A stretch of DNA of 36,538 nt. It comes from Sanchytrium tribonematis (lineage: Eukaryota; Sanchytriomycota; Sanchytriomycetes; Sanchytriales; Sanchytriaceae). The stretch lies in contig JADGIG010000033.1 of assembly GCA_018985235.1 (NCBI GenBank), positions 1 through 36,538 on the forward strand, written 5' to 3'. Positions 8,999 through 18,218 of this stretch are shown piece after piece. The notes under the pieces are model-generated. The model searched no databases. It was not told where the DNA came from and was given only the letters and a program-made list of their open reading frames with translations. The position numbers were made by a program, and so were the translations under genes. Numbering within the stretch: the first letter of the stretch is position 1; every line of letters starts with the position of its first letter.

Positions 8999-10850
8999 TC
9001 AGTTTAGATTATCGGTGCTCGATATTCTTTCAAACTTGTTTCGATTATATTTTCTATCTGTTTTTAATTTTGGTCGCTTTCCACATTTTACGGAAACTCC
9101 AAACAAAGCCAACAAGAAAATGATGCAAATAATTATAACCCAGATTGTTACTGAACTAAGTCAGAAATAAATACTTATTAAGTGTGACATTTGTACCTAT
9201 TGGAACTTTAAATCCACTCAAAGTGACTGAAGCAATATTTTTGGAATCACTGAAACTTTGGGATTGAGTGCTCCGCAGCTGGGTCGCATCCAAATATCTT
9301 GAAGACTGGTAGCTTGTAGAGACTGATGACGTAGATTCTTCTATTATCCAAAAATGGAATTTTTCAATCGAGTCTGTCTTAGAGTTATTGAACATACTGA
9401 GAGTAGAATTAGTATAATTGAAATGAGTCGTATTGGTGGCGGTATGATTGGAAGCAATATTATAATTTGTTCGCGTGAACCTGGTAGACGTCGAATTATA
9501 AGAGTTGGTACGATTCATAGCTACAGACCGAGTAGAAATTGTGGTCGAGGTGAATAACGGTCTAAAAGTCGTAGTAGCAGCATACTTCAAGCATATTTTT
9601 GAATATGTTATCGATTCATTAATGCAAGTTAGGCTCCAAATGCCACTTGTCAAATTAGAAAGCTTGGTGATGCCACCACAATTTAAATAGTCCAATTTCA
9701 CAGTGTAAAGTGGGCCTTTGGGATTACTTGTGCATATTGCAGGGAGTGTGGAATTTTTACCGATTACGATTGATTTGGGTATACCAGAATCTTGACAAAG
9801 TTCAGTCAAAATCTCATTTGTAGAAGGAGAAAATGCAAAATCCAAGGTTTTACCACTGAGTTGTGCTCTCAGGTTTTTAACAGATTTCAAGGAAAGGTTT
9901 CTGAACCTTAAATTGTTAGCACAACTCACAATATCTGAGACTGAATTCACAACCAAATTGTCCATGATGAGATAAGCGAATGTATGTGTGCAATCGACTT
10001 TTCCTTTGTTCAATAAATCCGAATTACCAGACAAGTCAATCTTTGCATTCAAAAATATTGGAGAAGCCTCAAATGTGTCTAATAAGTTGTATGATAAGTC
10101 AAGAACATCAGATCTATCTCCCAAATAAAACCAAATGGGTACATGCGTCAAATAATTATGTCCAGCGTATAATTCTAAGAGTTGTGGAAATACATTGTCA
10201 TCCAATGAAGTGAATTTGTTCTTGCTAACATCTAAAATCTGTAAATAAGACGGCTGAATATTGGTTGGAAATTCAGTTAATTGATTATTTGTCAAATTTA
10301 GTTTTTTAAGACCGAATACATTAATAAGTTTGTCAATAACCCCAAATGTAATATTGACACTATTTGATATTTCTAATTCATTCAAGGAAAGTTTATTATT
10401 TTGAAAAACACAACTAGGAATTCTTGTATTCACCAAATTGTCAATTCTTAAAACTTTTAGCTTAGAATAATTTGCAGAAGAACATAGAGAAACCAGAAAT
10501 GAATAATAGTTGTATCCATTGACATTTCTCAATGTTAAACTTGTGAGCTTTGAGTTGATGTTCAGCCAATTCTGTGAGATTTGCGAATTGACAAATTCCA
10601 AATCCAGAGTTGTGACCTGGGTAAAACTAATAAGAAAGGTAGGATCGTAATAGGAACAGTCTAGCACTTTTACCTTCACTTGAGTGATTTGGCTGTATGG
10701 AACATTTATGCATGTTTTATTCCAAGGAGAAATGTCCAGCCTAGTCGGTATATCCGATCCAGATCTGGCCACTATAGTTAAGGAGTCGGATGTATAATAG
10801 ATATTTGGACTATCATTTGGAATTTGTTGAGAACAAAAAAGGTGGCTCAT
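8999..10850 (-). CDS. Leucine-rich-repeat cell-surface membrane protein (one 19-nt intron)
   Basis: complement(join(8999..9155,9175..10850)), 610 aa. Residues about 60-300 contain irregular leucine-rich repeats (LKKLNLTNNQLTEFP, LQILDVSKNKFTSL, DVLDLSYNLLDTF). A Ser/Thr/Asn-rich stalk with many NxS/T sites follows (about 400-540). Without splicing the frame ends after KYLFLT. Removing the 19-nt segment at 9156-9174 adds a clean transmembrane helix (VTIWVIIICIIFLLALFGV) and a basic cytoplasmic tail ending STDNLN, so this is a type I surface receptor-like protein. The recognisable frame begins MSHLFCSQQ without an obvious signal peptide. A TATA-like run lies 22-31 nt upstream of this ATG. Ligand and pathway are unknown. 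Confidence 0.82.
9156..9174 (-). other. 19-nt intron in LRR gene, before the membrane exon
   Basis: On the minus strand GTATTTATTTCTGACTTAG. GT-AG ends with a perfect YTNAY branch motif (CTGAC) at positions 11-15. The retained intron places an in-frame TAG formed by its own acceptor, giving a protein that ends KYLFLT. Splicing reads into the transmembrane helix and tail. Confidence 0.87.
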
Positions 10851-11228
10851 GTTATAGAAGAAAAATCAAAAAAAATATATAAATGCTCAGGGTTAAAAAG
10901 CTAAAAATCATGTATCAATTTTTATAACCTCATCTTTGCAATAAATATACTATATATCGAGGGATGCCGCACAACCATTATAAGCCTCATTGAGTTCGAT
11001 AGCTACCCACTTTAATCCGACCAAATAAATTTGGCTATTGCACTTTCTGCTTGTGGATATGAGGACTTTCCCTGGCAAATGGACATTCTGTCAGTAAGTG
11101 GCGCCAAAAATATCATGATTGAGCAACATAAGGGGAAATCAAAATTTGTCAGTTACAGTTCAAAACACTCGTCTGGTTGGTCAGCCCACGTGTTTTGTAA
11201 AATTGACAGTGCCGAAAATAACTTTTGA
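10851..11228. promoter_or_regulatory. Divergent intergenic region between LRR and eS24 genes
   Basis: 378 bp without a convincing gene. It holds a TATA-like run (minus-strand TATATATTTT, 10872-10881) serving the LRR gene and a CACGTGTTT element at 11187-11195 serving eS24. A 65-codon frame at 11031-11228 has no family resemblance and looks accidental. No tRNA-like B box was seen. Confidence 0.5.
11187..11195 (+). promoter_or_regulatory. CACGTGTTT element upstream of eS24
   Basis: Second copy of the 9-mer, ending 33 nt before the eS24 ATG. Same orientation and nearly the same distance as upstream of eL37. Confidence 0.5.
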
Positions 11229-11627
11229 ATGACTGACACTATTAAATTAAGAACAAGAAAGTTCTTGACAAACAGATTATTACAAAGAAAGCAAATGGTT
11301 ATTGACATTGATCACCCAAATCAAGCTTCTCCATCTAGATTGGTTCTAAGAGAACAATTATCTAAATTATACAACAGTTCTCTTGATTGCGTCGTCGTAT
11401 TCGGAATCATGACTAAGTTTGGTGGTGGAAAATCTACAGGATTTGCACTTGTTTATGATGATGTTGATTCTTTAAAGAAATTCGAACCTACTTACCGTCA
11501 AGTAAGATTAGGTTTAACTGAACCTGCAAAAACTGGAAGAAAGCAACGCAAAGAAAAGAAAAATAGATTGTTGAAATTAAGAGGTACCGAAAAAGTAACT
11601 GGTAAAAAGAAGAGAAAGAGCGATTAA
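11229..11627 (+). CDS. RPS24: 40S ribosomal protein eS24 (S24)
   Basis: Small-subunit ribosomal protein. The family start [23 protein letters not shown] is present in full, so no upstream exon is needed. Further hallmarks are [20 protein letters not shown] (about residues 57-76), [21 protein letters not shown] and the Lys-rich tail. 132 aa, matching the usual 130-135. In-frame stop TGA lies immediately before the ATG. The stop codon overlaps AATAAA (11626-11631). It converges on V-ATPase A with 20 bp between the stops. No intron, although many fungal RPS24 genes have one after the first codons. Confidence 0.97.
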   Translation: MTDTIKLRTRKFLTNRLLQRKQMVIDIDHPNQASPSRLVLREQLSKLYNSSLDCVVVFGIMTKFGGGKSTGFALVYDDVDSLKKFEPTYRQVRLGLTEPAKTGRKQRKEKKNRLLKLRGTEKVTGKKKRKSD

Positions 11628-11647
11628 TAAAATCTTTCATTTAATAT

Positions 11648-13490
11648 TTAGTCCTGAATACTTCTGAATCTTTCTTCAATATCTTTACCTAATTTTGCAT
11701 ACTTGGCAAGGACTTTCTCTTTTCCATCCTTAGGATTTTCGAATTTCATACTTGAGAGTGCGTAGAGTAAATCACTAGTTTTTTCCCTAATTTTAGCCCA
11801 AGTTAATTGTCCCTGAGAAGTTTCAACAGCTTTGACTGCCTCTGTGTAGAAACCCATCATATTTTTGAGCATTCCAACGGTTTTGTAGAATGGACAAAAT
11901 CGATCGTATTCTGAAAATCCGTTTTGTTGCAAAAAATCGTCTTTTAAAATTTTCGAAATTTCCAAAGTGATTTTGTCGGTTTCTCCAAGTGCAGATTTAC
12001 CAACAAGTTGAACGATTTCAGCTAAATCTTCTTCAAGTTGCAATATTTCTTTGCACTGAGTTCTTAATGCAACAAATTCTGGTTCAGTCTTTTCATAGTA
12101 TGGGTCTAAAGCCTTCAAATATTTTGAATAAGAAAGAGACCAATTAACAGATGGGAAATGCTTTCTTTGAGCCAATTTTTTATCTAAGCCCCAAAACACC
12201 TGAACAATTCCCAATGTAGCGGAAGTAACAGGGTCAGAAAAATCACCACCAGGAGGAGAAACGGCACCTACAATACTTACACTTCCTTGTCTTCGTGGAT
12301 TTCCGAGACAAACGACTTTGCCAGCTCGTTCATAAAAAGATGCGAGTCGGGCTCCCAAATATGCAGGATAACCCGAATCGGCAGGCATCTCAGCTAGACG
12401 ACCTGAAAGTTCTCGCAAAGCCTCCGCCCATCGTGAAGTTGAGTCAGCCATCATCGCTACATCTTTTCCTTGATCCCTAAAATATTCACTTAATGTGATA
12501 CCAGTGTAAATAGATGCCTCTCTTGCAGCCACAGGCATATTACTCGTGTTGGCCACCAATGTGGTACGCTGCATAATACTTTCCATTTTTGTTTGTCCAT
12601 TGACATTCACTTCTGCAGTAAGTTCAGGGAAATCCATTAAAACTTCAGCCATTTCATTTCCACGTTCACCACAACCTACATATATAATGCAATCACTGTT
12701 GGAATACTTAGATAACGATTGAGAAATAACAGTTTTCCCACACCCGAAAGCTCCAGGAATTGCAGTTGTCCCACCTTGAACACAAGGAAAGAGAGCATCT
12801 AAAACTCTTTGACCTGTAAGTAATGGATTATCAGCACTCAATTTCTCAGTAACGGGTCTGGGTGAACGAACTGGCCAAGAGTGATACATTTTGAAGCTAG
12901 CTTTCTTATTTTCAAATTCAACTTCAAGAACCTACATGAATAAAATCTACGATATCTTCAAGTGTATAATTGCCTTGTGGTGCAATGTACGTTATTTTTC
13001 CATAATTACGTGGAGGTAGCATGATGTTGTGAGTGTGAACAAAGGCATTTTCATAGACACTTCCAAAAATATCGCCACCCGTAATTAAGTCTCCAATTTT
13101 TAAATTCTTGTTAGGAACGAATTCCCATTGTTTTTTCTTATCCAAAGCATGTGTATCAATTCCTCTAGGTATATAAATGCTCTGACTATATTGCTGAATA
13201 GCTTGTAAGGGTCTTTGTATACCGTCATATATATTATCCATCAAGCCTGGTCCTAATTCCACTGATAAAGGTTTACCTGTCTTGAGAACAGGATCTCCGA
13301 CAGTTAGACCGCTGGTTTCTTCGTAGACCTGAATTGTTGCCCTGTCCTTGTCGATTTTGATAACTTCTCCGACTAGTTCGTCAGTACCAACTCTTGCTAG
13401 TTCATACATCGCACTACCAGTCATATTTTCGGCCACAACGACTGGACCCGACACACTGTAAATATAACCATATTGAGATTCTTTTGTCAT
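11648..13490 (-). CDS. VMA1: V-type H+-ATPase catalytic subunit A (one 19-nt intron)
   Basis: ATP-hydrolysing subunit of the V1 sector that acidifies vacuoles and endosomes. complement(join(11648..12931,12951..13490)), 607 aa, close to the usual 610-620. Exon 1 carries the N-terminal barrel ([16 protein letters not shown]) and the family-specific non-homologous region ([24 protein letters not shown]). Exon 2 has [12 protein letters not shown], the P-loop GAFGCGKT (about 240-247), the Walker [10 protein letters not shown] region and [11 protein letters not shown]. The two frames join only if 19 nt at 12932-12950 are removed, giving EDIVLEVEF as in other A subunits. No intein is present at the P-loop site used in yeast VMA1. 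Convergent with eS24. Confidence 0.97.
12932..12950 (-). other. 19-nt intron in V-ATPase A gene
   Basis: On the minus strand GTAGATTTTATTCATGTAG. Branch-like TTCAT lies at positions 11-15. This is the strongest case, because the protein family is so conserved that the unspliced frame ([11 protein letters not shown] then stop) is clearly wrong and the spliced frame reproduces the family sequence across the junction. Confidence 0.95.
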
Positions 13491-13836
13491 TTCAGCAAAC
13501 TCCCAAGTTTTGAAAAATATACACTTTATTAAATTTCATTCTTAAATTTTCAAGGCATATCAATTTTCATATAGTTTTATAACAATGTTGTGGTGAGTCG
13601 TATCATAAATTTATTAAGTATAGATTTTGAGGTCGAGCCAGTCATTTTATAAAATGGTGCATTTGTTTAAAGAAGTGCTCAATAAACCTTTTGGAGAACA
13701 AGATTCAGCAACTACGCTAATACGTACACGTATACAACGCCCTTAAATCATCTAATTGATATGGGGCCGGGTATTTGTATTATTTTTTTCACGTGTTTGG
13801 GCCTCCTATTAAACCATTAACAGTCCTTATTAGCGG
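13491..13836. promoter_or_regulatory. Divergent intergenic region between VMA1 and RRM gene
   Basis: 346 bp without a gene. On the VMA1 side there is a TATA-like TATATTTTT (minus strand, 13514-13522) 24-32 nt before its ATG. On the RRM side there is a CACGTGTTT element at 13790-13798. A near-palindromic TACGTACACGTATA lies around 13720-13740. Confidence 0.45.
13790..13798 (+). promoter_or_regulatory. CACGTGTTT element upstream of RRM gene
   Basis: Third copy of the 9-mer, 39-47 nt before the ATG of the RNA-binding protein gene, same orientation as the ribosomal-protein copies. It suggests shared growth-related regulation; inference only. Confidence 0.45.
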
Positions 13837-15285
13837 ATGTCGGGAATAACTGCCTATCGTGTCAAAGTAAATGATTTCTCCATTCCGACGGAGCAGATGT
13901 CCTGGACTCTGGAATTATTTGCTGATTTTTTGAAATGTCACACAACTGAGGAAGACCTGGTTGCAGAATTTTTAACTTTAGAGTCTGCAGAACTATGCAT
14001 TAAAAAATTATCTTCAGCCCCATTTGATGTAAATGCTTTACTTTTAGAAACTCATTGTTTGCCTAAATTATATTTTAAATATTTACCTCCAGATATCCCC
14101 CTATCGGGTATAAAGCGGCTATTTAGTATGATTGGACCTGTACACTCTGTGAAATTATTACCGGCAAAGTCAACACCTCTTAAATTTCGATGTGGGTTTA
14201 TCAATTTTTATGCAATTCGAGATGTATATTTAGCTGGTTGTTTCAATCAAAAATGCCTAATCAGTGAAGGAAAGCAATATAATGTTATGGTTAGAGATGC
14301 TTGCGACCGTCCCAGTGTCGTGTACTCTGTGAAAGTTCGTGATACTTCTGTGGAAGAAGTGCTTTTTGAAACCTTTTCTCAGTATGGTGCATTAGCATTT
14401 ATCGATCGTTATCCCAGTTATGCAATTATCGGCTATGTCAATGAAGAGGGTGCTAAAAACCTTAGTAACTCAGTTGCAGACGCCGAAGCAATCAGCTACT
14501 CTCCAGAATTGGAGTATCCAGACATTCCGGAACAATTAACTTATTTCAACAATTCATTCGTATCTTCTCCAGATCAAAAAATATCAGAAGTCATTCCTGA
14601 TGATACTCAAGATAATACAACTAATTTATATATCAAAAATTTAGCAGTTACAATCGATGAAGCAAGATTAAAAAAAGAATTTTCAAAATATGGAATTGTT
14701 CAAAGTGTTAAAGTCATGAGACATTTATCAGGAGTGTCTAAAAGAATTGCATTTGTGAATTACGACACGCCGAGAGCAGCTCGTGAGGCTCAGAAATATT
14801 TGGACAAAGCAAGTATGGATGGTAGACGTGTGCATGTATCTTTCGCACATCGTAGATTTGGGACCAAAGATGATCCTCAGTGGGGTGGAGATCCAAATTT
14901 TCAACTCTGGTCGCGCTCTTCTACTCCACCTATTCAGTTGCATTCTATTTTGGATTCGTTATCTCTTGATAGACCTAATGATCGAGGTTTGGATCACAAG
15001 CTACATAAATCAGTCAGCGAACCAAATTTAGAACCTATGGAAAACTGTGAATTTTATGGAACCCAAAGCCTAGGGCGCCATGGCTTTGGGCTAGAATCTT
15101 ATGCAAAAAACTCTTTCTTTTCTTCAAATGGCTTTTCATCAACAGTTAGTGCGCCTGTGAGTGCAACCGCAAGTAAGATGGGTAGTGATTCTTCCACTAC
15201 AACGTCTTCATTGCCTTGCTCTCCTCCCAAAAGCCCAGTTGATGAAGTAAAGCATTATGTTGGAGATTTACTGGCTGGAATTTAA
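13837..15285 (+). CDS. Multi-RRM RNA-binding protein
   Basis: 482 aa. The clearest domain is a canonical RRM at about residues 264-340, with RNP2 LYIKNL and RNP1 KRIAFVNY. It is preceded by two weaker RRM-like units at about 85-155 (LYFKYLPPDIPLSGIKRLF; CGFINFY) and about 160-235 (VVYSVKVRDTSVEEVLFETF). The C-terminal 130 residues are Ser/Pro/Thr-rich with an SVSEPNLEP motif, probably disordered and phosphorylated. The arrangement resembles Mei2-like, Puf-partner or PABP-like regulators, but no single family is recognised. The start is the first ATG, preceded by a CACGTGTTT element also found at ribosomal-protein genes. The stop lies in TAAATAAA. It converges on the beta-helix gene with a 12-bp gap. 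Confidence 0.82.
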   Translation: MSGITAYRVKVNDFSIPTEQMSWTLELFADFLKCHTTEEDLVAEFLTLESAELCIKKLSSAPFDVNALLLETHCLPKLYFKYLPPDIPLSGIKRLFSMIGPVHSVKLLPAKSTPLKFRCGFINFYAIRDVYLAGCFNQKCLISEGKQYNVMVRDACDRPSVVYSVKVRDTSVEEVLFETFSQYGALAFIDRYPSYAIIGYVNEEGAKNLSNSVADAEAISYSPELEYPDIPEQLTYFNNSFVSSPDQKISEVIPDDTQDNTTNLYIKNLAVTIDEARLKKEFSKYGIVQSVKVMRHLSGVSKRIAFVNYDTPRAAREAQKYLDKASMDGRRVHVSFAHRRFGTKDDPQWGGDPNFQLWSRSSTPPIQLHSILDSLSLDRPNDRGLDHKLHKSVSEPNLEPMENCEFYGTQSLGRHGFGLESYAKNSFFSSNGFSSTVSAPVSATASKMGSDSSTTTSSLPCSPPKSPVDEVKHYVGDLLAGI

Positions 15286-15297
15286 ATAAAAATTTTA

Positions 15298-16933
15298 TTA
15301 ACATGAGGCGGCTTGAACATCACTAGATGTTTGTGTGTAAGTAATAGAAACTAATCCACCGTTTTGGCGAGTCTTTTTTTGGGCCAAAAACAATGATTGT
15401 GGGTCCGGATCTGTGAAAGATTCAACCCAGCCCGTGGGCTGTTGAAATGGGCAAGGTGGTTTCGCCCCAGTTGCAATCAACAAAGTGTTACCTATCGCAT
15501 AATTTTGCGCACCCGGAGGTTTTTGAACCATCACGCCGCCCATGGTTTGGCTATTGTCAGCACTACTCACAAATTTACTTCCCCAAACGATGCAGTGAGC
15601 GCAGGACCATCCATGAGAAGTTCCGAAATTTCCACGATTGTAAAGTCCAAGGGATGGATAATTTCCAGGGATGGTTGATACTTTGTTAATGAAAAATACG
15701 CATGGTATCAAATAAAACTCCATTAGTCCATCCTCGATGGGATTCATCCACACCAGATGGATTAATAGAAGTGCAATCAAAAAACACAATCCCGCTAGCC
15801 GTGCTCATTCCGTTAATTACATATTGATGTCTTCCACCCCGAGCAAAATTGTGAGCGAAAAAGATTAATTGAGAGTTTCTTTCAACCGCAAAATTGTAAA
15901 AATTTTCAGTTGTATCTTGACCAATGGGATCTATTGCCGCACAGGATGTTACGCTGACTCTGGTTGAAGTATAGACTGCCACGCCTGAACGAACAAATCC
16001 AGATATAGTCAATTTATAAAGCCAAACGTCCTCAGATCCATCGACAACGACTCCATTTTGCGAATGGTTTTGGTCTTGAGGATCCATCACAAATGACTGA
16101 ATTTGAATACGCATATCTCTGAGAATAACGTTTTCTGTCACCAAGGTCTCATCAAATAAAATAACGTAAGGCTGGGATATTGAAGAATTCATTTTATCAA
16201 AAGTGGGAGAATCTAAAAATAAAGTCTTTGTTGCTATGTCAACATATATAATTCTTCTCAAATAATTCACACTAGGATAGCCGAGTCCCCAAGGAGCGTC
16301 AAAATAAGTGTCGCCTCTGTTGACCGAATCCAACCAAGATTGAGTTGCGGGATATACAATCAAAATAGATTGCCCTACAGAAAAGCGTGAGATATCATCT
16401 ACCTGAAATTTGAAGGCAGACATTCCTACTAATGGGGTTGTGATCTTTGTCTGAAATGAATTTCCGGCGTACCAGTTGACTTTGCTAGATCCAATGTAAA
16501 ATACAGAATACATTGAACTGTCTCCGTTAGCTCTGATGACAGTTGATGCCGAAGGATCATCACCGTTTCCCTCACCTTTAACGATGACACCATCAACATT
16601 TATACTAATTTGAGTAGCGATATTCCAAATTCCCTTTTTTAGTAAAATCGAGCCTCGAAATCCATTTGTACCAACAGGATAATTCACCATGTCATTGATA
16701 GCGCCTTGAATCAAACTTGATGCATCACCAGATGGAGGATAAAGTACTTTAACAGTACTGGCCGTCACAGGCAATGAATAATTTCCGTGTTTAAATCCAA
16801 CATACGAAAAATGAGGAATTCGATTATTTTCTGCATCATAGGTGTATGTTAAGTATTTATATTTACCTGAAGTAGTCCAGTAGACTCTTTGAGAGGAAGT
16901 CAAAGCTTCCAAAGCACAAAACAGTAAAAACAT
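15298..16933 (-). CDS. Secreted right-handed beta-helix (pectin-lyase-fold) protein (one 19-nt intron)
   Basis: complement(join(15298..15680,15700..16933)), 538 aa. A short hydrophobic start (MFLLFCALEALTSS) may be a signal peptide. The body looks like a pectate_lyase_3/GH55-type parallel beta-helix: DASSLIQGAINDM near the start, SILLKKGIWNI, INVDGVIVKGEGNG, then strand-turn repeats (VILRDMRIQIQSF, VWLYKLTISGFVRSGVAVYTS, VSVTSCAA). The family includes polysaccharide hydrolases and lyases, but I cannot assign catalytic residues or a substrate. A 19-nt intron at 15681-15699 joins the frame ending LFDTM to LSTIPGNYPSLGLYNRGNFGTSHGW. Likely acts outside the cell on polysaccharide. The stop of the RRM gene lies 12 bp away. 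Confidence 0.8.
15681..15699 (-). other. 19-nt intron in beta-helix gene
   Basis: On the minus strand GTATTTTTCATTAACAAAG. GT-AG ends with branch-like TTAAC at positions 11-15. Unspliced, the frame stops at the TAA within the intron after RIFH. Spliced, it continues for 127 residues of the same fold, rich in Gly, Asn and Cys. Confidence 0.85.
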
Positions 16934-17286
16934 GAGGCTTATGACCTTTTTTAAAAAAAACCGTCATGAAATTAAAAGTTGGTAAGTTGTAGCATAATAG
17001 CGAAATACAGTCAAATAGACAATACATTATATCATGCGCAATTCTTTTGTACGCCATTTGCAGATTTCAACGAAAGGCGCAAGTAAGTACAATGACAGAG
17101 TTTGATCCGTCATCTCCTTGTCTATGTTTTTCACATAACAGTACACGTCTATAATCTACATTTCACTTGATTACGAAGTCAAAGTGTAGTATCTTCATAG
17201 GTAAAAGACGAATTCAAAATTAGATTCAATAAAATTCGAAATCCTAAATCCTAATCTAAAACATAAATATTTACTAAACTCTGCAC
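16934..17286. other. Intergenic region with no gene seen
   Basis: 353 bp between the start of the beta-helix gene and the stop of the small minus-strand gene. It is AT-rich and contains no convincing frame, tRNA or repeat apart from a short CCTAAATCCTAATC-like repetition near 17240-17260. Probably promoter of the beta-helix gene plus 3' flank. Confidence 0.4.
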
Positions 17287-17583
17287 TTAAGAAATCAATT
17301 CCAAGTTCGGGCTGCATTTTTGGATTTTATCCAAGCTAGTCAACTGCCGCTGTAGCATTTGCTGTAACGAATTTTCAAGATCAACTTTTGAATTAATATT
17401 GTATATGGAAAAACTTGCGTGAATAGGATATTCACAAACATAAACTTTGAGGCTTCTCTTAATTAAAGCCTTCCTAAATAGATCGTTTTGCTGCACGTCC
17501 AACTTGGCTTTTAATAATACCTTTTTCATTAGAGCCACGTCTACATTAAAATTGCTATCATCATTTATAAACGTAAAAGACAT
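17287..17583 (-). CDS. Small protein of unknown function
   Basis: 98 aa. Predicted to be mostly helical, with a basic stretch (FRKALIKRSLKVYVCEYP) and an amphipathic helix (VDLENSLQQMLQRQLTSLDKIQ). No signal peptide or membrane segment. Family not recognised. Support comes only from a clean frame with an ATG at 17583, a fitting position opposite the neighbouring gene (about 90 bp between starts), and codon use similar to the other genes. An undetected short intron could make the real protein longer. Confidence 0.45.
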   Translation of the reverse strand: MSFTFINDDSNFNVDVALMKKVLLKAKLDVQQNDLFRKALIKRSLKVYVCEYPIHASFSIYNINSKVDLENSLQQMLQRQLTSLDKIQKCSPNLELIS

Positions 17584-17670
17584 CTTGCACGATAAAGATG
17601 GCCTTTCTAGTTTCCAAAACTACCCCTTGATAGCTTTAAATCGTTTCTTCCCGTGGTCATTCGTTGGGTC

Positions 17671-18201
17671 ATGTGTCAGCTGATTGGTTTGGTAAGAAAG
17701 TATGACGTCCAAAAAGAACTAGCTTTCCCCATTCGGAAAAAATATTCATCTGAATTTAAATTCCGAAACCTGTCTAAAATGTTAACAGACGCTGGTGATT
17801 CAAAATTGCAAACTGCTTCTTCAATTCATTCTAAAGATTTCAACGCTTTACAGAAAGTGGCACTTTTGCATGAAAAATTGAGGGACATTAGTATGCGTGA
17901 ACTATTGAAGGATGAGGAGGTGGAATTGCGCTCGCCACCCAATCAAAACCCTACATCAATAGCAATAACTGGTTGCAGCCAAGTCAATAGCATAGTGGAT
18001 GACATTTGTCTGGAGGAAGTAGATGAGATTTTGGACACATCTCTACTATTTTTAGATTTCATTTTTATTATTTTTGCATTTACTCTTATGATATTTTTTG
18101 GGGTCGTAGGAATTTCGATTGGGTTTGCTTTAATGCTGCCTTATTGCTTTTTATTTGGTGGCTTGGCAATCATTGGCGACGTCATCAAAAACATAAAATA
18201 A
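17671..18201 (+). CDS. Small membrane protein with C-terminal hydrophobic hairpin, unknown function
   Basis: 176 aa from the ATG at 17671; M at 17779 is an alternative start. The N-terminal two-thirds are hydrophilic (DFNALQKVALLHEKLRDISMRELLKDEE) and followed by an acidic segment. The last 50 residues form two closely spaced hydrophobic helices (LDFIFIIFAFTLMIFF; ISIGFALMLPYCFLFGG), suggesting membrane insertion by a hairpin with the bulk in the cytosol. Family not recognised. The stop is inside AATAAA (18197-18202), and the GGA gene ends 17 bp further on the other strand. Confidence 0.6.
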   Translation: MCQLIGLVRKYDVQKELAFPIRKKYSSEFKFRNLSKMLTDAGDSKLQTASSIHSKDFNALQKVALLHEKLRDISMRELLKDEEVELRSPPNQNPTSIAITGCSQVNSIVDDICLEEVDEILDTSLLFLDFIFIIFAFTLMIFFGVVGISIGFALMLPYCFLFGGLAIIGDVIKNIK

Positions 18202-18218
18202 ATTTATGATTTATTAGG

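Noticed and set aside
8919..9170. 83-codon plus-strand frame with a hydrophobic segment
   Set aside because: It is antisense to the membrane exon of the LRR gene, overlaps the coactosin end, and has low-complexity composition.
11031..11228. 65-codon plus-strand frame directly before eS24
   Set aside because: No family resemblance, the eS24 N-terminus is complete without it, and it covers the CACGTGTTT promoter element.
13720..13740. TACGTACACGTATA near-palindrome
   Set aside because: Single occurrence in an AT-rich divergent promoter; no partner copy found elsewhere to support a function.
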